Origin: Herbaspirillum frisingense
GTDB lineage: Bacteria > Pseudomonadota > Gammaproteobacteria > Burkholderiales > Burkholderiaceae_D
Assembly: GCA_009914615.1 (NCBI GenBank)
Contig: WNDX01000014.1
Coordinates: 1 to 43,783, forward strand
Length of the DNA: 43,783 bases
Reading direction: 5' to 3'
Shown: positions 26,632 through 36,381 of the stretch, piece after piece
Position numbering within the stretch: the first letter of the stretch is position 1
Layout of the letters: each line of letters opens with the position of its first letter
The notes under the pieces: generated by a model
The model's database searches: none
What the model was told of the DNA's origin: nothing
What the model saw: only the letters and a program-made list of their open reading frames with translations
Position numbers and translations under genes: made by a program

Positions 26632-28850
26632 TCAGTCAATCGCGGCGAGAGGCTGCGCTCTCGCGCCTGCAATCCTGGGCACAGACGGCCACCGACAAAC
26701 TCGAAGGCCTGCCGCGCAAGCCACGGCGCTGGCTGATGATCGTCCTCATCCTGTTCGCCGTGCTGCTGGCGGTGTTCACCGTCACGGTGCCGTTCGAATT
26801 CTATTCGCAGTGCGCCTTCGCCATCGGCTGCTTCATCGTCGCGCTGGTGCTGCGCAAGCAGACCGGGCGCTTTCCGGTGGTGGTGCTGATCACGCTGTCG
26901 CTGACGGTATCGATGCGCTACATGTACTGGCGCGTGACTTCGACACTGGCTTTCGAAACCTGGCTGGACATCGTGTTCGGCTACGGCCTGCTCGGCGCCG
27001 AGCTGTATTCGCTAGTGGTGCTGACCCTGGGCTATTTGCAGACCGCCTGGCCGCTGCGCCGCGAGCCGCAGTTGATGACCGCGCCGCCGGCCGAATGGCC
27101 GACGGTGGACGTGTTCATCCCCTCGTACAACGAAGCGCTGGACATCGTCTCGCTCACCATCTTCGCGGCCCAGGCCATCGACTGGCCGAAGGACAAGTTG
27201 CGCGTGCACGTGCTGGACGACGGTCGCCGCGAGGAATTCCGCACCTTCTGCGACAGCATCGGCGTCAACTATCTGGTGCGCGACAATAACCACCACGCCA
27301 AGGCCGGCAACCTGAACGAAGCGCTGAAGGTGACCGACGGCGAGTTCGTCGCGATCTTCGACGCCGACCACGTGCCGACCCGCTCCTTCCTGCAGATCTG
27401 CGTCGGCTGGTTCTACAAGGACCCGAAGCTGGCGATGCTGCAGACGCCGCACTTCTTCTTCTCGCCCGATCCTTTCGAAAAGAACCTCAACACCTTCCGC
27501 TCCGTGCCCAACGAGGGCGAGCTGTTCTATGGGCTGGTACAGGACGGCAACGACTTGTGGAACGCCACCTTCTTCTGCGGCTCGTGCGCGGTCATGCGCC
27601 GCACCGCGCTGGAGCAAGTGGGCGGCATCGCGGTGGAAACCCTGACCGAAGACGCGCATACCGCGCTGAAGATGAGCCGTGCCGGCTATAACACGGCCTA
27701 TCTCGCCATTCCGCAAGCAGCGGGCCTGGCCACCGAAAGCCTGGCGCGCCATATCCGCCAGCGCATCCGCTGGGCGCGCGGCATGGCGCAGATCTTCCGC
27801 ACCGACAATCCGCTGGGCGGCAAGGGACTGAAGTTCGGGCAGCGCCTGTGCTACCTCAACGCCATGCTGCACTTCTTCTACGGTTTGCCGCGCCTGATTT
27901 TCCTGACCGCGCCGCTGACTTATCTGTTCTTCGGCGCGCACATCTTCCAGGCCTCGGCGCTGATGATCAGCGCCTATGTGCTGCCGCACGTGCTGCATGC
28001 CAGCCTGACCAACTCGCGCATCCAGGGCCGCTTCCGCCATTCGTTCTGGAACGAGGTGTACGAGACCGTGCTGGCCTGGTACATCATAGGCCCGGTGCTG
28101 ATGGCCCTGGTCAATCCCAAGCTGGGCGGCTTCAACGTCACCGACAAGGGCGGGGTGATCACCGACAAGCACTTCGACTGGACGCTGGCGCGTCCCTACA
28201 TCGTGCTGCTGGGACTGAACGTGCTGGGCATGTTGTTCGGCATCTGGCAACTGGCCACGGGCGACAACGGCGCGGTAACCACCATCCTCATCAACATGGC
28301 CTGGACGCTCTACAACATCGTCATCAGCAGCGCGTCGATGGCGGTGGCCAGCGAAACGCGCCAGGTACGCAGCGAGCCGCGCGTGGCGGCCGAATTGCCG
28401 GCGCGGGTCGAGCTGTCGGACGGTCGCGTGGTCGATGCCACCACGCTGGACTTCTCGCAGAAGGGCATCGGCCTGCGCCTGCCGCAAGACGTGGAGATCC
28501 CGCGCGGCGAGCGCATCAAGGTCACGCTGTTCCGCAGCCGCCAGGAGAAGGTGTTCCCGGCCACCGTGGTGTTCAACCGCGGCGGCATGTTCGGCGCGCA
28601 GTTCGATTCGCTGAGCCTGCGCCAGCAAAGCGAACTGGTGCGCCTGACCTTCTCGCGCGCCGACATCTGGGCCACCACCTGGGGCAGCGGCCGGGTCGAT
28701 ACGCCGCTGGCCGCCTTGCACGAGGTGTCGCGCATCGGGGTGCGCGGCGTGCAGGAACTCATCCGGGCCACGCTGCTGGCTTTCAGGGCGCGTCTGTCGA
28801 TGCGCCGCCGGCCACCACAGGCATTCGACAATCATATGGAAAAACAATGA
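26628..28850 (+). CDS. bcsA: cellulose synthase catalytic subunit (UDP-forming) BcsA
   Basis: BcsA is the inner-membrane GT2 synthase that polymerises UDP-glucose into beta-1,4-glucan and extrudes it. The 740-residue protein has N-terminal membrane helices, then the glycosyltransferase domain. DDG is at 197-199, DAD at 245-247, the catalytic base TED at 340-342 and QRIRW at 378-382. Further helices follow, then a C-terminal PilZ domain with the c-di-GMP motifs RQVRSEPR (about 577-584) and DFSQKG. All catalytic and effector residues are present, so activity should depend on c-di-GMP. The start ATG overlaps the bcsQ stop and its own stop overlaps the bcsB start (both ATGA). No diguanylate cyclase gene is in the window. 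Confidence 0.97.
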   Translation: MISQSRREAALSRLQSWAQTATDKLEGLPRKPRRWLMIVLILFAVLLAVFTVTVPFEFYSQCAFAIGCFIVALVLRKQTGRFPVVVLITLSLTVSMRYMYWRVTSTLAFETWLDIVFGYGLLGAELYSLVVLTLGYLQTAWPLRREPQLMTAPPAEWPTVDVFIPSYNEALDIVSLTIFAAQAIDWPKDKLRVHVLDDGRREEFRTFCDSIGVNYLVRDNNHHAKAGNLNEALKVTDGEFVAIFDADHVPTRSFLQICVGWFYKDPKLAMLQTPHFFFSPDPFEKNLNTFRSVPNEGELFYGLVQDGNDLWNATFFCGSCAVMRRTALEQVGGIAVETLTEDAHTALKMSRAGYNTAYLAIPQAAGLATESLARHIRQRIRWARGMAQIFRTDNPLGGKGLKFGQRLCYLNAMLHFFYGLPRLIFLTAPLTYLFFGAHIFQASALMISAYVLPHVLHASLTNSRIQGRFRHSFWNEVYETVLAWYIIGPVLMALVNPKLGGFNVTDKGGVITDKHFDWTLARPYIVLLGLNVLGMLFGIWQLATGDNGAVTTILINMAWTLYNIVISSASMAVASETRQVRSEPRVAAELPARVELSDGRVVDATTLDFSQKGIGLRLPQDVEIPRGERIKVTLFRSRQEKVFPATVVFNRGGMFGAQFDSLSLRQQSELVRLTFSRADIWATTWGSGRVDTPLAALHEVSRIGVRGVQELIRATLLAFRARLSMRRRPPQAFDNHMEKQ

Positions 28851-31102
28851 CAGCGAAGCACTCCAAAGCAGCAGGCCGGCGCCTCCACAAGCGTTCGCTC
28901 TCGATCCTGATTTCGACCCTGCTGGTGTCGAGCGGCTTCCCGGTGCAGGCCGATACGCCGCAACCGGCCGGCAGCGACGGCTACAACCTCTCGCTCAAGC
29001 AACTGGGACGCAACTACCCGATGAACCTGCATGGCGTGGAAGCGACCGACAGCGTCAACTTCGATGTGCCGGCCAGCCAGGTGGTGACCGGCGCCCAGAT
29101 GACGCTGCACTATAGCTATTCGCCCGCCTTGCTGCCCGACGTCTCGCAGATCAACGTGATGGTCAACGACGTGGTTGCCGCCAGTGTGCCGCTGCCCAAG
29201 CAGGGCGCCGGTTCGCTGCAGACCCAGAAGGTCGATATTCCGCCCAAGCTGATCACCGAATTCAACCGCCTCAGCGTGCAGTTCATCGGCCACTACACGA
29301 TGGGTTGCGAGAACCCGCTGCACTCCAGCCTGTGGGCGCGCGTCAGCAACGACTCGGCGCTGGAGATCCAGACCTCGCCGCTGGCCTTGCCCAACGACCT
29401 GGCGATCATGCCGCTGCCGTTCTTCGACCGCCGCGATGCGCGTCCTCTGAGTCTGCCCTTCGTGTTCGCCGCGGCGCCCAACAATGGCACGCTGGAAGCC
29501 GCCGGCGCCTTGTCGTCCTGGTTCGGCGCGCTGGCCAGTTATCGCGGCGCAGCGTTCCCGAGCCAGATCAATGCGCTGCCGGCCAAGGGCAACGGCATCG
29601 TGCTGGTCAGCGGCGATACGCCCGTGCAGATCGGTGGCTTGTCGGTGCCGGCGCCCAAGGGCCCGAGCCTGACCATCCTGGCCAATCCCAACGACCCCAA
29701 CGGCAAGTTGCTGGTGGTGGCCGGGCGCGACGTCGCCGAACTCAAGCGCGCCGCCGTCGCGGTGACCGTCGGCGGCAAGGCGCTGTCCGGCAGCAGCGTG
29801 CTGATCGACAAGCTCGATACGCTCAAGCCGCGCAAGCCTTACGACGCGCCGAACTGGCTGCCCACCGACCGCCCCGTCAAGCTGGGTGAGCTGATCGACG
29901 CCAAGCGGCTCAACGTGTCCGGCTATAACCCCGGCGACATCACCGTGCCGCTGAACTTCCCGCCGGATCTGTCGAACTGGCGCCAGGACGGCGCGGTGCT
30001 GAACCTGAAGTATCGCTACACGCCGCAGCCGAAATCGACCAACTCATCGTTCATCGTCAGCTTCAACGACGGCCTGATCAAATCCGACATCCTGCCGTCC
30101 AAGGAGCAACTGGACAAAGGCCTGCTGAGCGCCATCAAGGACGAGGCCCTGACGCGCGAGATGCGCGTGCGGCTGCCGCTCAACGCGGTGGCGCTGCAAT
30201 CCCGGCTGCAGCTACGCTACATGTACGACTACATCAAGCAGGGCGAGTGTGGCGACGTCATCATCGACAACGTGCGCGGCAGCATCGATCCGGAATCGAC
30301 GCTGGACCTGAGCGCCTACGATCACTTCATGGCCATGCCCAACCTGGGCGTGTTCAAGGACGCCGGCTTCCCGTTCACGCGCATGGCCGATCTGTCCGAG
30401 ACCGCCGTGGTGCTGCCGGACAACGCCAGCACCAGCGACCTGAGCGCCTATCTGAACATCCTGGGCCGCTTCGGCAGCTCCACCGGCTATCCGGCCACCG
30501 GCGTATCGGTGACCCAGGCGGCGCAGATCGCCAAGTTCGCCGGCAAGGATTTGCTGGTGATGGCTTCCGGCGCCAACCAGCCTCTGCTCAAGCAATGGGC
30601 CGACCGTCTGCCGACTGCCGTCACCGGCGATAAGCAGCGCTTCGAATTGTCCGATCTGGCGGTGCGCGCGCGTGGCTGGTTCAGCCTGGATCCGGAAGAG
30701 GCCCAGCGCAAGGCGCGCCTGTCGATGGCCTTCGCCGGCGGCGAACCGACCTCTTACCTGACCGGTTTCGAATCGCCGCTTGCTAGCGGCCGCAGCGTGG
30801 TGGTGGTGGCCGGCGGCGATGAAAAAGGCCTGGTGCAGGTCACCGATGCCTTGGGCAGCAGCGACGTCGAAGACGGCGCCATCCAGGGCAGCCTGGTAGC
30901 GGTGCGCGGCAAGACCATCGAGCCGCTGCTGGCCGACGAGCAATACTTCGTGGGCAGCATGTCGCCGCTGCGCTATGTGCAATGGCTGCTGTCGCGCCAT
31001 GTCGGCCTGATGCTGCTGATCACCGCGCTGGCCGTGCTGCTGCTGGGCGGTCTGGCGTATCTCGGCTTGCGCGCCAAGGCCAGGAAGCGGCTCAATGTCT
31101 GA
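28847..31102 (+). CDS. bcsB: cellulose synthase periplasmic subunit BcsB
   Basis: BcsB is the periplasmic partner of BcsA, with carbohydrate-binding and flavodoxin-like domains guiding the glucan; its C-terminal helix anchors to and activates BcsA. The 751-residue product has a signal peptide ending near VQA/DTPQP. Two repeated binding/flavodoxin-like units fill the middle. A terminal membrane helix (LMLLITALAVLLLGGLAYLG) is followed by a basic tail. The frame is open upstream, but ATG 28847 is fixed by the ATGA overlap with bcsA and by the signal peptide. bcsZ starts 18 bases after the stop. Confidence 0.96.
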   Translation: MTAKHSKAAGRRLHKRSLSILISTLLVSSGFPVQADTPQPAGSDGYNLSLKQLGRNYPMNLHGVEATDSVNFDVPASQVVTGAQMTLHYSYSPALLPDVSQINVMVNDVVAASVPLPKQGAGSLQTQKVDIPPKLITEFNRLSVQFIGHYTMGCENPLHSSLWARVSNDSALEIQTSPLALPNDLAIMPLPFFDRRDARPLSLPFVFAAAPNNGTLEAAGALSSWFGALASYRGAAFPSQINALPAKGNGIVLVSGDTPVQIGGLSVPAPKGPSLTILANPNDPNGKLLVVAGRDVAELKRAAVAVTVGGKALSGSSVLIDKLDTLKPRKPYDAPNWLPTDRPVKLGELIDAKRLNVSGYNPGDITVPLNFPPDLSNWRQDGAVLNLKYRYTPQPKSTNSSFIVSFNDGLIKSDILPSKEQLDKGLLSAIKDEALTREMRVRLPLNAVALQSRLQLRYMYDYIKQGECGDVIIDNVRGSIDPESTLDLSAYDHFMAMPNLGVFKDAGFPFTRMADLSETAVVLPDNASTSDLSAYLNILGRFGSSTGYPATGVSVTQAAQIAKFAGKDLLVMASGANQPLLKQWADRLPTAVTGDKQRFELSDLAVRARGWFSLDPEEAQRKARLSMAFAGGEPTSYLTGFESPLASGRSVVVVAGGDEKGLVQVTDALGSSDVEDGAIQGSLVAVRGKTIEPLLADEQYFVGSMSPLRYVQWLLSRHVGLMLLITALAVLLLGGLAYLGLRAKARKRLNV

Positions 31103-31120
31103 TTACCGGATCTCCCTGCG

Positions 31121-32344
31121 ATGAAGCTGCGCCGGCGTGTCTCTTCCCGGCGTCTGCGCGACGCGGCGCGCGGCCTGTTGGCCGTTGTCGCCGCGTTGGC
31201 TTGTCTGCCTGCGCTGGCGGCGGGGCCGGCCTGCGCGCCGCGCAACTGGCCGCTGTGGGAGTCGTGGGCGTCGCGCTACGTGCAGGATGACGGCCGCGTG
31301 CTGGAGTCCAGCATGCAGCAGAACCACAGCACTTCGGAAGGGCAGGCTTACAACATGCTGTTCGCCCTGGTCGCCAACGATCCGCAGCGCTTCGATCATC
31401 TGTGGCGGTGGACTACCGCCAACATGCTCGGCTCCGATCTCGCGACCCGCCTGCCCGGCTGGCTGTGGGGACAAGGCAAGGACGGCCAGTGGCAACTGCA
31501 GGATGCCAACTCGGCATCCGATGCCGACCTGTGGATGGCCTATGCGCTGCTGGAAGCCGCCCGTGCGTGGCAGCGTCCCGACTACCGCAAGGATGCGCTG
31601 CGCCTGCTGGCCACCATCCAGGCCCGGATGGTGGCGGATCTGCCCGGCCTGGGGAAGATGGTGTTGCCGGGGCCGGAGGGCTTTGTCCAGCGCAACATCC
31701 TGTGGACGCTCAATCCCAGCTATCTGCCGCTGCCCGTGCTCAGGCGTCTGGCGAAGGAGCAGCCGGCGGGGCCGTGGAAGCAGGTTGCCGACAACACCGT
31801 GAAGATGATCCGCGACGCCAGCCCCAAGGGCTACGTGGCGGACTGGATCGGCTATCGCATGACCGCATCGCAGGCCGGCCGGTTCGTGGTCGATCCGGCC
31901 AAGGGGGATGTGGGCAGTTACGACGCCATTCGCGTGTATTTGTGGGCCGGCATGACGCCGCCCAGGGACGCCGGATTCGCGCCGCTGCACGCGGCCTTGG
32001 CCGGCATGGGGCAGGCCACGGCGGCCTCCGGCGTGCCGCCGGAAAAGGTGCTGGCGACGTCCGGCGCAATCGAAGGGAAGGCGCCGTTCGGTTTCTCGGC
32101 TGCGCTGGTGCCGTATTTCACCGCCAAGGGCGATGCGCGCATGGCCGAGCAGATGCGGCGCGGCGCCCAGGCCGGCATCGATGCCGCCTTCGCCGCGGCC
32201 GGCCAGCGCGCCGACATGCTGTACTACAACATCATGCTGAGCCTGTTCGGATTGGGATGGGCCGAGCAGCGTTACCAGTTCCGCGATGACGGAACACTGA
32301 AATTGTCTTGGGAGAGATCATGCGCGCGCGCAGTGCTACGCTAG
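31121..32344 (+). CDS. bcsZ: periplasmic endo-1,4-beta-glucanase BcsZ (GH8)
   Basis: BcsZ is a family 8 glycoside hydrolase that trims cellulose in the periplasm and affects its secretion and packing. The 407-residue protein has a signal peptide (cut near ALA/AGPAC). The GH8 acid residue Glu73 is in STSEGQAYNM, and the conserved Asp pair is in SASDADLWMAY (Asp134, Asp136). GSYDAIRVYLW holds another conserved Asp. Its 3' end overlaps the bcsC start by 25 bases in another frame. In SBW25 the corresponding gene is wssD. Confidence 0.95.
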   Translation: MKLRRRVSSRRLRDAARGLLAVVAALACLPALAAGPACAPRNWPLWESWASRYVQDDGRVLESSMQQNHSTSEGQAYNMLFALVANDPQRFDHLWRWTTANMLGSDLATRLPGWLWGQGKDGQWQLQDANSASDADLWMAYALLEAARAWQRPDYRKDALRLLATIQARMVADLPGLGKMVLPGPEGFVQRNILWTLNPSYLPLPVLRRLAKEQPAGPWKQVADNTVKMIRDASPKGYVADWIGYRMTASQAGRFVVDPAKGDVGSYDAIRVYLWAGMTPPRDAGFAPLHAALAGMGQATAASGVPPEKVLATSGAIEGKAPFGFSAALVPYFTAKGDARMAEQMRRGAQAGIDAAFAAAGQRADMLYYNIMLSLFGLGWAEQRYQFRDDGTLKLSWERSCARAVLR

Positions 32345-35300
32345 CAGTTGGAATTATCACCGCGCTGATCGGTTCGACCGCCCATGCGGAAGGGGCGGAT
32401 GTGCAGGCGCAATTGGTCGAGCAGGGCCAGTACTGGCAGGCGCGCGGCAATGCCCAGCGCGCCGGCGAGGTATGGCAGAAGGTGCTGTTGCTGGACAAGA
32501 GTCAGGTCAACGCCCTGTATGGCATGGGCCTGATCGGCGTCAAGCAGAACAAGCCGCAGCAGGCCAATGAATATCTGGCGCGCTTGCAAGCGCTGTCCCC
32601 GGTGCCCTGGCAGGCGCGCCAGTTGATGCAGGACATCGCCCTGGCCAAGCCGGAAAACCAGGCGCTGCTCGACGAAGCGCGCCGCCTGGCCGACGCCGGC
32701 GAGCGCGACAAGGCCACCGACGCCTTCCGCAAGATGTTCAACGGCCTCACGCCGGAGGGCACGATCGGGCGCGAGTATTACAACAACCTGGCCTTCAACG
32801 ACGCCGGCTGGCCGGAAGCGCGCAAGGGCATGGAGCGCCTGCTGCGCGAGACGCCGGATGACTCCATCCTGGCGCTGTTCTACGGCAAGCAACTGGCGCG
32901 CCATGAAGACAGCCGCGCCGAAGGCGCGCGCGTGCTGGCGCGCCTGACCAAGCACGTGGACATCGCCGGCGACGCCGATGAAAGCTGGCGCCTGGCGCTG
33001 GTCTGGATGGGGCCGCCGACGGCGGCGCAGGCGCCGCTGTTCGAGGAATTCCTCAAGGCTCACCCCGATGACCAGCAGATTCGCGAACAACTGAACAAGG
33101 GGCGCCAGAAAGCGGTCGTCGCGCAGCCGCAGGACACCGTGCTCGGCCGCGGTTTGCTGGCCTTGCAGAAGGGCGATCTGGCCGAAGCCGAGAAGGCCTT
33201 CCAGGAACGTCTGTCCAGCCACCCCGATGATATCGATGCGATGGGCGGCCTGGGCGTGATCCGCCAGCAGCAAAACCGTTTCGCCGACGCCGAGCAGTTG
33301 CTTGGTCGCGCCGTTGCCAAGGGCGGCAGCCAATGGAAGACCGCGCTCGACAGCGTGCGCTACTGGCTGCTGATCCAGCGCGGCCGCGAATTGCAGGCCA
33401 AGGGCCAGGCGGCGCAGGCGCAAGGCATGTTCGCCCAGGCGCTGCGCCTGGATCCCAAGAATATCGATGGTCGCCTGGCGATCGCCGACATCCAGGCCGA
33501 GGCCGGCCAGTTCGACACCGCGGTGGCCGCCTATCGCCAGGTCTTGTCGATGCAGCCGGGCAATCCGCCGGCCGTGCGCGGACTGGTCAGCGTGCTGTCG
33601 CAGACCGGGCACGCCGACGAGGCGCTGCGCCTGCTGGACAGCCTGTCGCCCGCGGAGCAGGCCAAGTTCGGCGACCAGAAGCGCCTGCGTTCGCTGCGCG
33701 CGGCGCAGATGGCCAACCTGGCCGAACAGCGCGGCGACATGGCCGGCGCGCAGAACGCGATGCACGAGGCGGTGCGCAACGATCCCGATAACGTCTGGAC
33801 CGCGTTCAGCCTGGCGCGCCTGTATCTCAAGTCGGGCGAGCAGCAAAAGGCGCGCGACACCATCAACGTCTTCAGCCGGACTCATCCGGACAATATCGAT
33901 GCGCCGTATGCCGGCGCCTTGCTGGCGGTGGAGATGGAGCAGTGGGCCGACGCCCAGTCCGCGATCAACCGCATTGCGCCGAACCGTCGCAGCGCCGCCA
34001 TGAACGAGCTGGCCGACCAGATCACGCTGACCGTGCAGGTCAATCAGGCGCTGACCCTGGCCAAGAGCGGCCAGCGCCAGGATGCGCTGGTCTTGCTGGA
34101 TCGCTTGCAGCCGCTGGTGGAAGGTAACGCCGAACGCATCGGCACCCTGGCGTCGGCCTACGTCGATGCCGGCGACACGCAGCGCGCGCTGGCCATGATG
34201 CAGCCGTTGGTGGGGCCGGGCAGCGCGCCGCCGGCCAACCTGCTGCTGCAATACGCTTCCATCCTGCTGCGCACCGGCGACGACGCGCAGGTCTATTCCA
34301 TCCTGAGCGCCCTGCAAAACCAGCCGCTGAGCGCGGCCACCCGCAAGCGCTACGACGATCTGCGCTTCCAGTACCGCGTGCGCCAGGCCGATCGCCTGCG
34401 CGAAGGCGGCGACCTGGCTTCCGCCTACGACACGCTGGCGCCCGCACTGATGCAGCGCCCGGGCGACGTGTCGGCGATTTCCGCGCTGGCGCGCATGTAC
34501 ATCGCCAACGGCGACAGCGCCAGGGCCCTGGATCTTTACCGGCCGCTGGTGCAGCGCAATCCGCAGGATGCGGGCGTGCTGCTCAGCGCCGCGGATGCCG
34601 CCGTGGCGGCGCGCGACAATGCGTTCGCCGAAGCCGCGCTGGGCCAGTTCGTCAAACTGCAAAGCACCGATCCCACCTCGCTGACCGAAGCCGCACGCAT
34701 CTATCGCACCATCGGCAAGGTCGGCGAAGCCACCGCGCTGCTGCGCCAGGCGGTGGCCATCGAAGCCAGCCAGAAGCAGCGTGCATTCGCTTCGCAATCG
34801 GGCACGATGAACCTGGCCGTGAATCCTTTCCGCAACCAGCGCCGGCAAGCAGTGCTCGACGCCGCATCGGCGCTTCCGCCGCCGGCCGAAACCGTGCTGA
34901 ACCGGAGCGCTGTTGCCAATGCCGGAGCAGGGGACGTGTTGCCCGCGCCCGCCGATACGCTGCGCAGGGTGCCCGCGGTGGCGTCCGCTTATCCGGGAGG
35001 GGCGCCGGCCTATGCCAAAGCCGCGCCTGTTTATCCGGCCGCTGCGCCGGGCTATCCGAACTATCCTGCTTATCCTGCTTATCCGGCGCCCTCCGCAGGC
35101 TATGCCGCGAACCAGCCCGCTGGCCGCGCGCAGGGCGCCAGCGCCGCGCAACGCGAACTGCTCGCGCTGCAAGCCGATCCACAGGCGGCGTTGGCGGCAG
35201 CGGACGGCGCCAGCCCGGCGCAGCGCGCGCTCGACGATATTCTCCAGTCGCGCAGCGCCTACGTCACGCAGGGTGTGATCGTGCGCGGCAATGCCAGCGA

Positions 35301-36363
35301 AGGCGGCCTGAGCCAGTTGAACGACGTCGAGGCCCCCCTGGAAGTGAACATGCCGATGGGCGACAACCGCGTGGCCGTGCGCATCACGCCGGTCTCGCTC
35401 AACGCGGGCGGCATGACCGATGAAGCCGCCAGCCGCTTCGGCGGCGGCGGGAGCGCCGGCGCCGCCGGCGTCGGTTCGCAGCGCGCCAACGGCGTGGGCG
35501 TCGGCGCGGCCTTCGAGCGCCCGGATGGCAGCCTCAAGGCCGACATCGGCACCACGCCGATGGGCTTCAAGTACGCCGACGCGGTGGGCGGCGTGAGCAT
35601 CGAGCAGCCGCTGAACGGCAGCGCCAACGCCCGCTACGGCCTGTCCCTGTCGCGCCGTGCGGTGACCGACAGTCTGACCTCGTTCGCCGGCGCCACCGAC
35701 CGTCGCGACGACCGCTCGTGGGGCGGCGTGACCGCCAACGGCGGCCGCGTCCAGCTCAGTTACGACGATGCGTTGGCCGGCGTGTACAGCTATGGCTCGG
35801 TGCATGCCCTGATGGGCCACAACGTGGCGTCCAACACGCGCGTCGAACTGGGCGCGGGCGCTTACCGTTACCTGGACAACAGCGCCGACAACAAGCTCAC
35901 CGCCGGCGTCAGCGCCACGGTGCTGAGCTATGCCAACAACCAGAACTTCTACACCTACGGCAACGGCGGTTACTTCAGCCCGCAAGCCTATGTGGCGCTG
36001 GGCGTGCCGGTGACCTGGGCGCAGCGCGCCGATAACTTCAGCTTCCAGGTGAAGGGATCGATGGGCATCCAGTACTTCCAGCAAGACAGCGCGGATTACT
36101 TCCCGACCGACAGCAATCTGCAGGCGGCCAGCGGCCTGCGCTACGCCAAGCAAAGCAAGACCGGCATCGGCTATAGCCTGGAAGGCGCCGGCGAATATCG
36201 CTTCGGTCCGCGCCTGTTCGTCGGCGGCGCGCTGCGCCTGAACAATTCCAATGACTTCCGCGAAGTCAACGTCGGTATGTACGTGCGTTACACCTTCGAA
36301 GACATGAAGGGCCGATTCATGACGCTTCCGCTCAGCCCTTACCGTTCTCCCTATTCAAACTAA
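32320..36363 (+). CDS. bcsC: cellulose synthase outer-membrane protein BcsC
   Basis: BcsC provides a periplasmic TPR scaffold and an outer-membrane beta barrel for cellulose exit. The 1347-residue product has a signal peptide (cut near AHA/EGADV). Many TPR units occupy about residues 30-830. A Pro/Tyr/Ala-rich linker lies at about 890-935, and the BCSC_C barrel domain runs from about 1010 to the end. ATG 32320 is preferred over the upstream in-frame GTG 32308 because GGGAGAG lies four bases before it and the signal peptide then starts correctly. The linker is encoded partly by a 9-base tandem repeat. wssF follows after 18 bases. Confidence 0.96.
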   Translation: MRARSATLAVGIITALIGSTAHAEGADVQAQLVEQGQYWQARGNAQRAGEVWQKVLLLDKSQVNALYGMGLIGVKQNKPQQANEYLARLQALSPVPWQARQLMQDIALAKPENQALLDEARRLADAGERDKATDAFRKMFNGLTPEGTIGREYYNNLAFNDAGWPEARKGMERLLRETPDDSILALFYGKQLARHEDSRAEGARVLARLTKHVDIAGDADESWRLALVWMGPPTAAQAPLFEEFLKAHPDDQQIREQLNKGRQKAVVAQPQDTVLGRGLLALQKGDLAEAEKAFQERLSSHPDDIDAMGGLGVIRQQQNRFADAEQLLGRAVAKGGSQWKTALDSVRYWLLIQRGRELQAKGQAAQAQGMFAQALRLDPKNIDGRLAIADIQAEAGQFDTAVAAYRQVLSMQPGNPPAVRGLVSVLSQTGHADEALRLLDSLSPAEQAKFGDQKRLRSLRAAQMANLAEQRGDMAGAQNAMHEAVRNDPDNVWTAFSLARLYLKSGEQQKARDTINVFSRTHPDNIDAPYAGALLAVEMEQWADAQSAINRIAPNRRSAAMNELADQITLTVQVNQALTLAKSGQRQDALVLLDRLQPLVEGNAERIGTLASAYVDAGDTQRALAMMQPLVGPGSAPPANLLLQYASILLRTGDDAQVYSILSALQNQPLSAATRKRYDDLRFQYRVRQADRLREGGDLASAYDTLAPALMQRPGDVSAISALARMYIANGDSARALDLYRPLVQRNPQDAGVLLSAADAAVAARDNAFAEAALGQFVKLQSTDPTSLTEAARIYRTIGKVGEATALLRQAVAIEASQKQRAFASQSGTMNLAVNPFRNQRRQAVLDAASALPPPAETVLNRSAVANAGAGDVLPAPADTLRRVPAVASAYPGGAPAYAKAAPVYPAAAPGYPNYPAYPAYPAPSAGYAANQPAGRAQGASAAQRELLALQADPQAALAAADGASPAQRALDDILQSRSAYVTQGVIVRGNASEGGLSQLNDVEAPLEVNMPMGDNRVAVRITPVSLNAGGMTDEAASRFGGGGSAGAAGVGSQRANGVGVGAAFERPDGSLKADIGTTPMGFKYADAVGGVSIEQPLNGSANARYGLSLSRRAVTDSLTSFAGATDRRDDRSWGGVTANGGRVQLSYDDALAGVYSYGSVHALMGHNVASNTRVELGAGAYRYLDNSADNKLTAGVSATVLSYANNQNFYTYGNGGYFSPQAYVALGVPVTWAQRADNFSFQVKGSMGIQYFQQDSADYFPTDSNLQAASGLRYAKQSKTGIGYSLEGAGEYRFGPRLFVGGALRLNNSNDFREVNVGMYVRYTFEDMKGRFMTLPLSPYRSPYSN
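35062..35088 (+). repeat. 9-base tandem repeat in the bcsC linker
   Basis: TATCCTGCT occurs twice in tandem (35062-35079), followed by the degenerate copy TATCCGGCG. It encodes repeating Tyr-Pro-Ala within a longer Tyr/Pro/Ala-rich linker. Confidence 0.8.
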
Positions 36364-36381
36364 CTTTTCAGAGATACTGCC

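Noticed and set aside
32341-36153. Minus-strand frame of 1270 codons opposite bcsC
   Set aside because: Same shadow pattern; bcsC has signal peptide, TPR and barrel on the plus strand.
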